Source of the DNA: Candidatus Rokuibacteriota bacterium
GTDB taxonomy: Bacteria > Methylomirabilota > Methylomirabilia > Rokubacteriales > CSP1-6
Direction: 5' to 3'
Assembly: GCA_003220195.1 (NCBI GenBank)
Contig: QHRT01000027.1
Coordinates: 1 to 15,933, forward strand
DNA length: 15,933 nucleotides
Below, piece after piece: positions 1-6,695 of this stretch. Made by a program: the position numbers and the translations under genes. Below the pieces are notes generated by a model. It was not told the origin of the DNA, made no database searches, and saw nothing but the letters and a program-made list of their open reading frames with translations. Each line of letters opens with the position of its first letter. Position 1 is the first letter of the stretch.

Positions 1-303
1 GCCGAAGATCGCGAACGGCTTGTCGTTGAGGACGCGCCGCATGACCGCCACCGACGTCGGCGGATCGGTCTGCGTGTCGTGCACGCTCGTCTCCAGCTTC
101 GCCCCGAGCACGCCGCCCTTCCGGTTGATCTCCTCGATGGCCATGGTGACCGCGTCGCGCCACATCGCCCCGACGCTCGCTCCGCCTCCCGTGACCTCGA
201 CCACGATCGGAACCTTGATGGTCGACTGCGCAGTGGCGATCCCCACGAGACCGAACGCCATCACCACCGCGAGCAGAGACGAGACCGTGCGGCCGTATCT
301 CAT
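1..303 (-). CDS. Liv-type ABC transporter periplasmic substrate-binding protein, N-terminal part
   Basis: This partial gene has an ATG at 303 and stays open to the left edge, giving 101 residues. The protein begins MRYGRTVSSLLAVVMAFGLV, a basic-then-hydrophobic export signal ending near ATAQ (about residue 24). A strand (IKVPIVVEVTGGGASVG) and helix (AMWRDAVTMAIEEINRKGGV) follow, then LGAKLETSVHDTQTDPPTSV. This is the usual opening of Peripla_BP_6 receptors, where residues after the signal bind amino acids, amides or aromatic acids and pass them to a LivHMGF-type permease. A GGGAGG ribosome site lies about 6 bases upstream of the ATG. The ligand cannot be read from this part. The gene follows the LVIVD propeller gene on the same strand after 173 bases containing hairpins, so it may have its own promoter. 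Confidence 0.85.
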   Translation of the reverse strand, partial: MRYGRTVSSLLAVVMAFGLVGIATAQSTIKVPIVVEVTGGGASVGAMWRDAVTMAIEEINRKGGVLGAKLETSVHDTQTDPPTSVAVMRRVLNDKPFAIFG

Positions 304-358
304 ACCGATCCTCCCTTGCCATGACGTGATGCCCGTGGACGCGTCGAGTTTCCGAGCC

Positions 359-430
359 ACGCCCCGGGTCCCCCGGGGCGTGTGCGAGCGCCGGGGGGCG
401 ATCGGGGACCGCGCCTCGTGCCCCCCGATC
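359..430 (-). terminator. Two strong GC hairpins downstream of the propeller gene; possible terminator
   Basis: Bases 359-381 form a perfect 10-11 bp inverted repeat around a 3-base loop (arms CGCCCCGGG/CCCGGGGCG type). Bases 400-407 and 423-430 form a second one (GATCGGGG/CCCCGATC, 15-base loop). Both sit between the stop of the LVIVD gene (477) and the start of the receptor gene (303), both on the minus strand. Neither is followed by a T run, so a classical intrinsic terminator is not proven. They could equally be mRNA-end stabilisers or part of the receptor leader. Confidence 0.4.
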
Positions 431-476
431 AAGTAGATTGGTCAGGATTCTACCGCGTCGGCGGCGCGCGGACCGC

Positions 477-1706
477 TCACGCGCCCTCGAACTGCAAGAT
501 ATAGAGCCCGGCGTTGGTGTCGGTGAGGTACATGAGCCCGTTCCGGTCGACGTAGCAGTCGGCCGACTGGATCACCTGCGGCCGTCCGGGCCGCGGGTCG
601 ACCATGCGCTCGGGATTCGGCGGCACGTAGTAGCCGACCTCGCGCGGCTGGAACGGGTTCTGGATGTCGAAGACGCGCACGCCGGCGTTGTAGTACGTCG
701 CGAAGATCAGCCGTGAGCTCTGGAACGCGCCGGGCCGGTTCTCGTGCAGGTTGTGGGGGCCGAAATTGCCGCCTTTGGCGCAGTAATCCCCTTCGGACGG
801 GCTTGGACACGTCGCGATGCTGATCGGGTTCGCGGGCTCGCGGACGTCGAACACCCAGACGTAGCGGAGGCCGTCCCGGCAGTTCGGACTCGTCGCCTCG
901 TCGGCGATGACGAGCAGGTGGCGATCCGGGAGCGGCAGCGGCGAATGTGTCCCGCCGCCGAACGGCGGATCCCAGTTGCGATGCGCGACCAGCTTCGGCT
1001 GCGCCGGATCCGCGACGTCGAGAATGGTGAGTCCGCCATCGCGCCACGCGCCGAACGCGAGGTTGCCGGCGACGAGCGCGTGGTGGAGCGCGTATCGTTT
1101 GCCGGAAGGCCAGGTCGGCGTCTCGCCTCCGTCGCGCCACATGCCGGGAATCCACCAGCGTCCGGCGATCGCCGGCTTCGTCGGGTCCGCCATGTCGATG
1201 ACCGTGAAGACGTGATCCGTGAAGTCCGCGAAGTGGATCGAGGCATACGCGTAGCGGCCGCCGGTGTACCAGAGGCGATGCGGCCCCATGCCGTCGATCG
1301 GCAGGAAACCGAGCTCGCGAGGCTTGTCCGGCTTGGCGATGTCGAAGACGCGGATCCCGGCAGTGAAGCTGCCCGCATGCGCGCGGAGCAGGTCGGCGGG
1401 GGAGCCGGCGAAGTACTTCTGCTGGTCCGCGAACTCCTGCATGCGCCAGACGCTCGGCATGTTGGTCGCGACGAGGAGGTCCTCGTGCGTCTGGAGATGA
1501 ATGCACCGCGTGTTGGGCGGGCAGGGAAGAAAGTCGACGAAGCGCGGATGCTTCGGATCGCGGACGTCGAGGATCGTGATGCCGTTGCTGAACGTCTGGC
1601 CGAGGTAGGCGTAGCCGCGATGGACCATGACCTGCACGCCGTCACTGCGGCCGGCCTGGTCGGAGTGACTCACGAAGGTGACGTTGCGGGATGCGACGCT
1701 CTGCAT
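477..1706 (-). CDS. LVIVD-repeat beta-propeller protein
   Basis: A 409-residue protein made of repeated units of the form G-hydrophobic-V/I-x-D-V/I-x-D/N-P-x-x-P. Clear copies are GITILDVRDPKHPRFV (42-57), GIRVFDIAKPDKPREL (117-132), TVIDMADPTKPAIAG (168-182), GLTILDVADPAQPKLV (225-240), VWVFDVREPANPISI (283-297) and GVRVFDIQNPFQPREV (342-357). A closing strand GLYILQFEGA sits at the C-terminus. This is the LVIVD repeat and predicts a seven-bladed propeller. Conserved His-rich turns (LQTHED, FGPHNLHENRPG) are the usual family signature. I see no signal peptide at the chosen ATG, which has GAGGAG about 7 bases upstream. These proteins are often surface or periplasmic, but their biochemical role is unknown, so I give no reaction. 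It is transcribed toward the Liv-type receptor gene. Confidence 0.85.
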   Translation of the reverse strand: MQSVASRNVTFVSHSDQAGRSDGVQVMVHRGYAYLGQTFSNGITILDVRDPKHPRFVDFLPCPPNTRCIHLQTHEDLLVATNMPSVWRMQEFADQQKYFAGSPADLLRAHAGSFTAGIRVFDIAKPDKPRELGFLPIDGMGPHRLWYTGGRYAYASIHFADFTDHVFTVIDMADPTKPAIAGRWWIPGMWRDGGETPTWPSGKRYALHHALVAGNLAFGAWRDGGLTILDVADPAQPKLVAHRNWDPPFGGGTHSPLPLPDRHLLVIADEATSPNCRDGLRYVWVFDVREPANPISIATCPSPSEGDYCAKGGNFGPHNLHENRPGAFQSSRLIFATYYNAGVRVFDIQNPFQPREVGYYVPPNPERMVDPRPGRPQVIQSADCYVDRNGLMYLTDTNAGLYILQFEGA

Positions 1707-1739
1707 CTCTCACTCCTCGGTTCGTTCCGACGAACCCTC

Positions 1740-1781
1740 TCGCGCAACTCGACGCGTTGCGCGACCGGCCGAGGATCGGCC
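1740..1781. promoter_or_regulatory. Paired inverted repeats in divergent intergenic region
   Basis: The 136-base gap between the divergent genes starting at 1706 (minus) and 1843 (plus) contains a 9-bp inverted repeat, TCGCGCAAC (1740-1748) and GTTGCGCGA (1756-1764), separated by 7 bases. Next to it is a 6-bp one, GGCCGA (1767-1772) and TCGGCC (1776-1781). The first has the size and spacing of a dimeric regulator site. The second could be a small leader hairpin. No clear -35/-10 pair is visible. The operator role is inference from position and symmetry only. Confidence 0.35.
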
Positions 1782-1842
1782 CAAAGCCGCATGCCGTCAA
1801 GGTGCGGGTGTGAGAGAATCCTCCTCGATCGGAGGGAGCGTC

Positions 1843-2316
1843 ATGAAGAGCAAACTCGTCGCGATCTTCGTCCTCCTGGTGATCGTGGTGGCCACTGTCG
1901 CGCCCAGCGAAGCGCGAAGTTGGGGCCACGGCGGCCGATTCCACCATGGTGGCTTCCGCGGCTTCGGGTGCTGCTGGTGGGGCCCCGCGGCGATCGCCGG
2001 AGGCGTGGCGCTGGGTCTCGGCGCCGCGCTCGCGTGGCCGTTCTACGCGGCCGCGGCGGCTCCGGTGTATGCGGCGCCTCCAGTTGTCTACGCGCCTCCG
2101 CCGGTGGTCTATCAGCAGCCTGCGGTCACGTACACGCCGCCCCCCGTCGCGTATCAAGCGCCGGCCGCGGCGTACCAGTCTGCGGCGGTCCAGCGTGAGG
2201 TGGTCTACCCGCACGGCAAGTACGTGCTGTACGGCGACGGCGTGAGCCAGCCCTGGCAATGGGTGTGGGTCCCGACCGGGCCGCCGCCCGCCCCGCCCGC
2301 TCCTCCGGTCCGCTAG
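1843..2316 (+). CDS. Small exported Tyr/Pro heptad-repeat protein
   Basis: A 157-residue protein of unknown function. I chose the ATG at 1843 because it has GGAGGGA five bases upstream and starts a textbook signal peptide (MKSKLVAIFVLLVIVVATVA, cleavage probably near residue 24). The in-frame upstream extension lacks these. The mature part opens with a Gly/His/Trp-rich stretch (28-47). A glycine-zipper-like hydrophobic segment follows (about 49-67), possibly membrane inserting. Next comes a block of exactly spaced tyrosines (76, 83, 90, 97, 104, 111) in V-Y-x-x-P-P-V units. The end carries GKYVLYGDGVSQPWQWVWVP (125-144) and a Pro-rich tail. Small cell-envelope proteins with a terminal aromatic WQWVWVP-type motif are common in environmental bacteria, but I know no assigned role. 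A periplasmic or outer-envelope location is inferred. It stands alone and ends at a strong hairpin. Confidence 0.8.
   Translation: MKSKLVAIFVLLVIVVATVAPSEARSWGHGGRFHHGGFRGFGCCWWGPAAIAGGVALGLGAALAWPFYAAAAAPVYAAPPVVYAPPPVVYQQPAVTYTPPPVAYQAPAAAYQSAAVQREVVYPHGKYVLYGDGVSQPWQWVWVPTGPPPAPPAPPVR
2065..2190 (+). repeat. Six 21-base units encoding Tyr/Pro heptads
   Basis: Codons 75-116 of the small exported protein encode six consecutive seven-residue units: VYAAPPV, VYAPPPV, VYQQPAV, TYTPPPV, AYQAPAA and AYQSAAV. The tyrosine is in register every 21 bases. The DNA copies have diverged at third positions and elsewhere, so this is an old in-frame expansion rather than a recent slippage array. Confidence 0.8.
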
Positions 2317-2324
2317 AGCAACGA

Positions 2325-2349
2325 GAGGCGGGCGGACGGCGCCCGCCTC
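2325..2349. terminator. Shared bidirectional terminator hairpin
   Basis: A perfect 10-bp stem, GAGGCGGGCG (2325-2334) with CGCCCGCCTC (2340-2349), closes a 5-base loop. It begins 9 bases after the stop of the exported protein gene (2316) and overlaps the stop codon of the convergent kup fragment (2348-2350). It is placed to end transcription from both sides. The tail lacks a strong T run (AAATC on the plus side), so efficiency is uncertain. Confidence 0.6.
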
Positions 2350-3418
2350 AAATCTCCACCTGCATCCCGAGCTCCACGACCTGCTCGCGCGGAATGTGGA
2401 AGAACTGCGTCGCCGACCGCGCGTTCCGCGCCATGAACACGAACAGCCTTTTGCGCCACGCGGCCATGCCCGCCGCGCGCGTCGGGAGCAATTGCGGACG
2501 GCCGAGGTAGTAGGTCACGTCTTCACGGGTGCCGCCGAAGGCTTCGCGGCAACACCGCTCGATCAACTGCTCGACGTTCGGCATCTCGACGAACCCGTAT
2601 CGCGCAATCACCCGGAAGCAGCCGCGGCCGAGCGGCTCCACCGTGAGCCGTTCCGGCTCCGGCACCTCGGGCACCTCGTCGGCGACGAGCGAGAGAAAGA
2701 TGACGTTCTCGTGCAGCGCCTTGTTGCGTCGCAGGTGATGGAGCAGGACCTCCGGCGTGCCCTCGGTGTGCGCCGTCAGGAACACGGCCGTCCCCTTCAC
2801 GCGCGCCGGCTGCTCGTGGTCCACCTCGGCGAAGAACCGTTCGAGCGGCACCGATCGGCCGGCGGCGGCCCGGGCCAGGAGACGCGTGCCGCGCCACCAC
2901 GTCGTCATCAGGAGGAAGATTCCGGACGCGATGACGATCGGGACCCAGCCGCCTCGCATCACCTTCAGCGCGTTGGCGATGAGAAACCCGCCCTCGATCA
3001 GCAAGAACGCGCCCGCGACGAAGCCCGCGCGGACGGCTGACCATCGCCACCGTCGGCGAGCGATCGCATAGAAGAGCACGGTGGTGATCGCCATCGTGCC
3101 GGTCACGGCGATGCCGTAGGCGGCCGCGAGCGCACTCGACGACCGGAAGCCCAGCACGAGCACGAGACAGCCGACCATGAGCGCGACGTTCACTTCGGGG
3201 ATGTAGACCTGACCCAGTTCCGAGCGCGACGTGTGGATGACCGTCAGCCGCGGGCCAAAGCCGAGCTGGATCGTTTGGTGCGCGAGGGAGAACGCGCCCG
3301 AGATCAAGGCCTGCGACGCCACGATGGCGGCGAGCGTGGCGATGGCGATCAGCGGGTAGAGGAACGGCCGCGGCGCCAGCCAGTAGAACGGGTTCTGGAT
3401 CGCTTCCGGCGTTACCAC
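2348..3418 (-). pseudogene. kup: Kup potassium transporter, C-terminal fragment (frame-broken)
   Basis: This 356-codon frame carries the second half of a Kup/HAK/KT potassium:proton symporter. It runs from PEAIQNPFYWLAP through the conserved IASQALISGAFSL-type segment (here IVASQALISGAFSLAHQ), HTSRSELGQVYIPEVN and AAAYGIAVTGTMAITT. The cytoplasmic domain follows (VKGTAVFLTA, NKALHENVIFLSL, GFVEMPNV), ending in FHIPREQVVELGMQVEI, the normal family C-terminus. The GTG that opens the frame (3418) is probably not a true start. It has no ribosome site and lies inside the end of the upstream Kup frame, shifted by -1. About 21-22 residues that normally join the halves (the segment with LNYFGQGALLL) are absent from both frames. 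Unless this is an assembly error, the transporter is inactive. Confidence 0.85.
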
Positions 3419-4155
3419 GCGAGGCGAATCGGCTTCGCGCCGAAGTGGCCCATGTCGGCATAGAGCGCTTCGGCGCCGGTCACCACGAGCACGACCGCGC
3501 CGAGCACGTGAAACCCCTCGCGGCCGTGCCGCACGAAGAACTGCGCAGCGTACCAGGGATTGAGCGCCATCACGATCGACGCGGTGCGTGCGATTTCGAG
3601 CGCCCCCAGAACGCCGATGGTCAGGAACCAGACGAGCATGATGGGACCGAACACGATCCCGACGCCCGCGGTGCCGCGCCGCTGCAGCACGCCGAGCCCG
3701 ATCAGGATCGCGACGGTGAAGGGGACGACGTACGGCACGAACGCACGCGTCACGACCTCCAGGCCTTCCGCGGCGCCCAGGACCGAAATCGCGGGCGTGA
3801 TGACGCCGTCGCCATAGAGCAACGCCGCGCCGAAGAGACCGAGCATGACGAGCCCGCTGTGCTGGCGCGGAAGCAGGGCCAGCAGCGCGAGGATGCCGCC
3901 CTCGCCGCGATTGTCGAGCCGCATCACCAGCGCGATGTACTTGACGCTGACGATCAGGATCAATGACCAGACGATCAGCGACAGCACGCCGTACACGGCG
4001 TCAGGCGTGACGGGAAGTCCGTGCTCCGGGTGGAAGGCTTCGCGAAACGCGTAGAGCGGGCTCGTGCCGATGTCGCCGTAGACGACGCCGAGAGCGATGA
4101 ACGACAGTCTGGCGAGGCGTGCCCGGTCCGATGCCTGCGCCCGGTCGTCCTTCAC
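3412..4155 (-). pseudogene. kup: Kup potassium transporter, N-terminal fragment (frame-broken)
   Basis: This frame encodes 247 residues of a Kup potassium uptake transporter. It includes the family hallmark GVVYGDIGTSPLYAFREAF near residues 23-41, the NRGEGGILALLALL loop and GDGVITPAISVLGAAEGLEV. It continues through several membrane helices to VTGAEALYADMGHFGAKPIRLAW, where a TAA follows the Trp. In intact Kup proteins this Trp continues into another helix. The continuation is instead found in the -1 frame after a gap (2348-3418). The start is a GTG at 4155 with GAGGG very close upstream, so initiation may be weak or coupled to the gene before it. That gene, the LLM oxidoreductase, stops only 16 bases upstream, so kup is the last gene of a three-gene operon. 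Together the halves give about 600 residues, against a usual length of about 620. Confidence 0.88.
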
Positions 4156-4171
4156 ACCCTCAGTATCGCAG

Positions 4172-5248
4172 TCACACGCCCGCGAACACCTCCGCCCACT
4201 CCTCCAGCATCTCGGGATGACCGTGTCGGATGTGGATCGAGAAGTGCGTGTACCCCACGTCGCGCACCCCGCGGATGCGATCTCGAAGCTCCGGCCGGGT
4301 CGCCGTGAACGTCAGGCTCCGGATCAGGTCGGCGGTGCAGACCGGATACTCCTCGGGTCTCAAGAACATCAGGTGACCCCGGTGGTTCGAGAGATAGCGC
4401 GCCTCCGCCGGCTCGTATGTGAGATAGATCTGGCGATATCGTTCGAGCAGCGGCGCGAGCTCGGGAGGCACGCTGCGCCCCATGTTGCCGAACTGCTCCA
4501 CCTCGACCAGGTTGTGAAGCGTGATGGTCGCGTGAGGCCCGGCCTGCGCGCGGGCCCGATCGCTGTCGTACGGTTCGCCGTCGCGGAGCACACATCCCCC
4601 GGTGAACATCGTGGCCACGCGAGTCGCGGGATCCACGCCCGCCGCGCGCCATGCCGCGTGCATGTCGGTGATCGCCGCCCGCGCGTGGCCGACGTTTCCC
4701 GTCGCGAAGATGAAGCCGGCGCCGAGCTCCGCCGTGAGCCGGCGGCCGCGCGGACCGAGCGCCGAGACGTGGAGTGGAATCGGATCCGTCATGTTCACGA
4801 CGCCGATCTCCGGGGAGAGGAACCGGATCGTGCGGCGCTGGCCCTCGAAGGTCCATTCGAGCGTCTCGCCCGCGAGCAGCCCGCGGACGATGCGGATGTA
4901 TTCCTTCATGTCGGCGAGCTTCACCGGGCCGAGCCCCATCGTGCGTCGCGCGGTGAAGCCGGTCGAGATGCCGAAGTCGATCCGGCCCGGCGCCAGCGCG
5001 TTCAGGGACGCCAGCGCGCTCGCGGCGACCGGCGCGATGCGGTTGGACGGGATCAGCACGCCCGTCGCCAGGCGGATCGTCGACGTCTGGAGCGCCGCCG
5101 CGGCCATCGCGACGAACACGTCCGCATTCAGGAGCTGTGTGTCGTAGAACCACGCGCGAGCGTAGCCGAGCTCTTCCGCGCGTCTCACGACCTTCCACGA
5201 GTCCGCCGACGTCGCGAGGTTGATGCCGAAATCGATGCCGTCCGCCAT
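4172..5248 (-). CDS. LLM-class flavin/F420-dependent oxidoreductase
   Basis: A 358-residue bacterial luciferase-like TIM-barrel protein. Family features are the opening strand IDFGINL (5-11), AEELGYARAWFYDTQL (24-39), the TSTIRLATGVLIPSNR segment (55-70), PGRIDFGISTGFTARRTMG (87-105), and later PIPLHVSALGPRGRRLTAELGAG. The pattern is close to methylene-tetrahydromethanopterin-reductase-like and other F420-dependent members, but FMN use cannot be excluded. The substrate is unknown. I start at the ATG at 5248, whose first base is shared with the TGA of the upstream hydrolase (TGATG). This implies translational coupling, and the longer upstream open frame is just the hydrolase read in another frame. 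It may act on the product of the hydrolase, which is inference from the operon only. Confidence 0.85.
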   Translation of the reverse strand: MADGIDFGINLATSADSWKVVRRAEELGYARAWFYDTQLLNADVFVAMAAAALQTSTIRLATGVLIPSNRIAPVAASALASLNALAPGRIDFGISTGFTARRTMGLGPVKLADMKEYIRIVRGLLAGETLEWTFEGQRRTIRFLSPEIGVVNMTDPIPLHVSALGPRGRRLTAELGAGFIFATGNVGHARAAITDMHAAWRAAGVDPATRVATMFTGGCVLRDGEPYDSDRARAQAGPHATITLHNLVEVEQFGNMGRSVPPELAPLLERYRQIYLTYEPAEARYLSNHRGHLMFLRPEEYPVCTADLIRSLTFTATRPELRDRIRGVRDVGYTHFSIHIRHGHPEMLEEWAEVFAGV

Positions 5249-6135
5249 CACGACGCTCCGAAGAACCTGCGCAGCTCGGTGTACGTCTCGTCGGGCGCCT
5301 GCTCGGCGGGATAGTGTCCGCACGCGAGCGCGACGCAGCCGACGACGTCGGTCGCGTACGCCGACCACGCCTGGTCGTAGCTGAAGAATTTTGCGGTGTG
5401 GCTTTCGCCGCCGACGATCACCAGCACCGGGCAGGTGATCGTTCGCCCGGCGTCGAAGTCCTTCGCGTCCATCTCGAAGTCGATCGTCGCCGCCGCGCGA
5501 TAGTCCTCGCACACCCCGTGGATCTGCTCGGGCGTGCAGCACCGCACGTACTCCCGCAGGGCCTCCTCCGCGATGCCGCCCTTGCCGAGCCCGTGCGAGC
5601 CGAGCTTCAGGCGGATGTAGTACTCCGCCTGGGGCGTGAGCAGTCGCTCGGGAAAGTCGTACGGCTGCGCCAGGAAGAGCCAGTGATACGAGTTGAGCGC
5701 CCACTGTCGCGTGACGTGCGTCCACACGTGGTGCGTCGGCAGGATGTCGATCGCGCAGAGCTTCTGCACGGCGGCGGGATGGTCGAGCGCCATACGCACC
5801 GCGGTGCGCGCGCCCCGGTCGTGGCCGGCGACCAGGAATCGCGGGAAGCCGAGCTTCTCCATCACATCCACCTGGTCCTGCGCCATGCGACGGAACGAGT
5901 AGTTGCTGTGGTCCGGCAGCCCGCGCGGCTTGCCGCTGTCGCCGTACCCGCGGAGGTCGGTGGCGACCACCGTGAACTCCGTCGCCAGCCGCGGCGCCAC
6001 CAGGCGCCAGTGGATGTGCGTCAGGGGATTGCCGTGCAGCAACAGCAACGGCGGTCCGTCGCCACCGATCACGCCGTGGATCGTGACACCGGGATCGCTG
6101 GTCTCGATGTCGAAACGACGAAAGCCCTCGTACAT
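5248..6135 (-). CDS. Haloacetate (fluoroacetate) dehalogenase-like alpha/beta-hydrolase
   Basis: A 295-residue alpha/beta-hydrolase. Visible active-site elements are the oxyanion loop HGNP (34-37), DLRGYGDSGKP (60-70) and the nucleophile elbow GHDRGAR with Asp106, Arg107 and Arg110. Asp130, the dyad His151-Trp152 in YHWLFLAQP, Tyr212 in CEDYRA and the base His274 in CGHYPAE follow. These match, in order and near-constant offset, the Asp110/Arg111/Arg114, Asp134, His155/Trp156, Tyr219 and His280 set of fluoroacetate dehalogenase. There the two Arg hold the carboxylate and His-Trp-Tyr bind the leaving fluoride. An epoxide hydrolase would usually have a second Tyr instead. The predicted reaction is hydrolytic removal of halide from a 2-haloacid. 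Whether fluoride or chloride is cleaved is not decided. AGAGGAG lies about 7 bases before the ATG. It is the first gene of the LLM-kup operon. Confidence 0.82.
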   Translation of the reverse strand: MYEGFRRFDIETSDPGVTIHGVIGGDGPPLLLLHGNPLTHIHWRLVAPRLATEFTVVATDLRGYGDSGKPRGLPDHSNYSFRRMAQDQVDVMEKLGFPRFLVAGHDRGARTAVRMALDHPAAVQKLCAIDILPTHHVWTHVTRQWALNSYHWLFLAQPYDFPERLLTPQAEYYIRLKLGSHGLGKGGIAEEALREYVRCCTPEQIHGVCEDYRAAATIDFEMDAKDFDAGRTITCPVLVIVGGESHTAKFFSYDQAWSAYATDVVGCVALACGHYPAEQAPDETYTELRRFFGAS

Positions 6136-6152
6136 CGTCGGCTCCTCTGGTC

Positions 6153-6170
6153 GTGCGTCAGGCGACGCAC
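6153..6170. promoter_or_regulatory. Inverted repeat in hydrolase leader
   Basis: GTGCGTC (6153-6159) and GACGCAC (6164-6170) form a perfect 7-bp inverted repeat around AGGC, ending 17 bases upstream of the dehalogenase-like gene start. It may be an operator or leader hairpin for the minus-strand operon. The 143-base divergent gap also has a TTGACA at 6187-6192 on the plus strand ahead of the GlcG-like gene, with no convincing -10 partner. Symmetry and position are the only support. Confidence 0.3.
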
Positions 6171-6278
6171 CGCTCCTCGCGTTGGCTTGACACGCCTCGT
6201 TCGCTCCTCCACCATTCGATCGACCGCACGCGCGGCAGCGCGCTTCGCGGCATCCTAACCGATCCGGAGGCCATCATC

Positions 6279-6674
6279 ATGGCGCTGACCCTCGCAGAAG
6301 CGAACCAGGTCGTGCAGGGAGCGATCGACAAGGCGAAGCAGATGAACATCCGCATCAGCGTCGCGGTATGCGACGCGGGCGGACGCCTGATCGCCTTCAA
6401 CCGGATGGACGGAGCGATCTGGGGCAGTCTCTACGGCTCGCAGGGCAAGGCGATCGCGTCGGCCGCGTTTGCCCGCCCGAGCGGCGAGCTCGCCGAGCGC
6501 GCCGGCAGTCCGATCATCCAGGGCATCGCCGCCGCGGAAGGCGGGCACATGATCCCGAGCCAGGGCGCCGTGCCGATCATCAAGAACGGCGTGCTCGAGG
6601 GAGCGTGCGGCGTCGGCGGCGGAACCGCGCAGCAGGATGAGGATTGCGCGCGGGCCGGCGTGGCGAAGCTCTAA
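6279..6674 (+). CDS. GlcG/HbpS-family heme-binding-type protein
   Basis: A 131-residue protein of the GlcG/HbpS (old DUF336) family. It has the usual fold signature: ALTLAEANQVVQGAIDKAKQ helix, ISVAVCDAGGRLIAFNRMDGA (26-46), SLYGSQGKAIASAAF, then GGHMIPSQGAVPIIKNGVLEG and a Gly-rich turn ACGVGGGTAQQDEDCARAGV (109-128). It is full length for the family and cytoplasmic, with no signal peptide. The family includes heme-binding redox sensors (HbpS) and proteins encoded beside glycolate oxidase or diol dehydratase genes. The molecular role here is not known. CCGGAGG lies 8 bases before the ATG. Several downstream ATG codons are possible but lack such a site. It is 21 bases upstream of the ABM-fold gene and likely cotranscribed. 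Confidence 0.85.
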   Translation: MALTLAEANQVVQGAIDKAKQMNIRISVAVCDAGGRLIAFNRMDGAIWGSLYGSQGKAIASAAFARPSGELAERAGSPIIQGIAAAEGGHMIPSQGAVPIIKNGVLEGACGVGGGTAQQDEDCARAGVAKL

Positions 6675-6695
6675 CAATCGAAGAGGAGAGACCCC

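Noticed and set aside
2065..2190. CRISPR-like array from the 21-base periodicity
   Set aside because: The periodicity is in-frame protein repetition with no identical repeats or unique spacers of equal length.
744..2198. A 484-codon plus-strand open frame over the LVIVD propeller gene and into the exported protein gene
   Set aside because: It overlaps two supported genes in other frames and has no recognisable motif.
3412..3418. Programmed -1 frameshifting joining the two kup frames
   Set aside because: No slippery heptamer is visible and a frameshift would still leave out about 22 conserved residues, so a deletion fits better.
5249..5725. An N-terminal extension of the LLM oxidoreductase giving 517 residues
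   Set aside because: The extra part is the hydrolase gene read out of frame (Arg/Ala-rich). The ATG at 5248 begins the proper barrel strand and overlaps the hydrolase stop.
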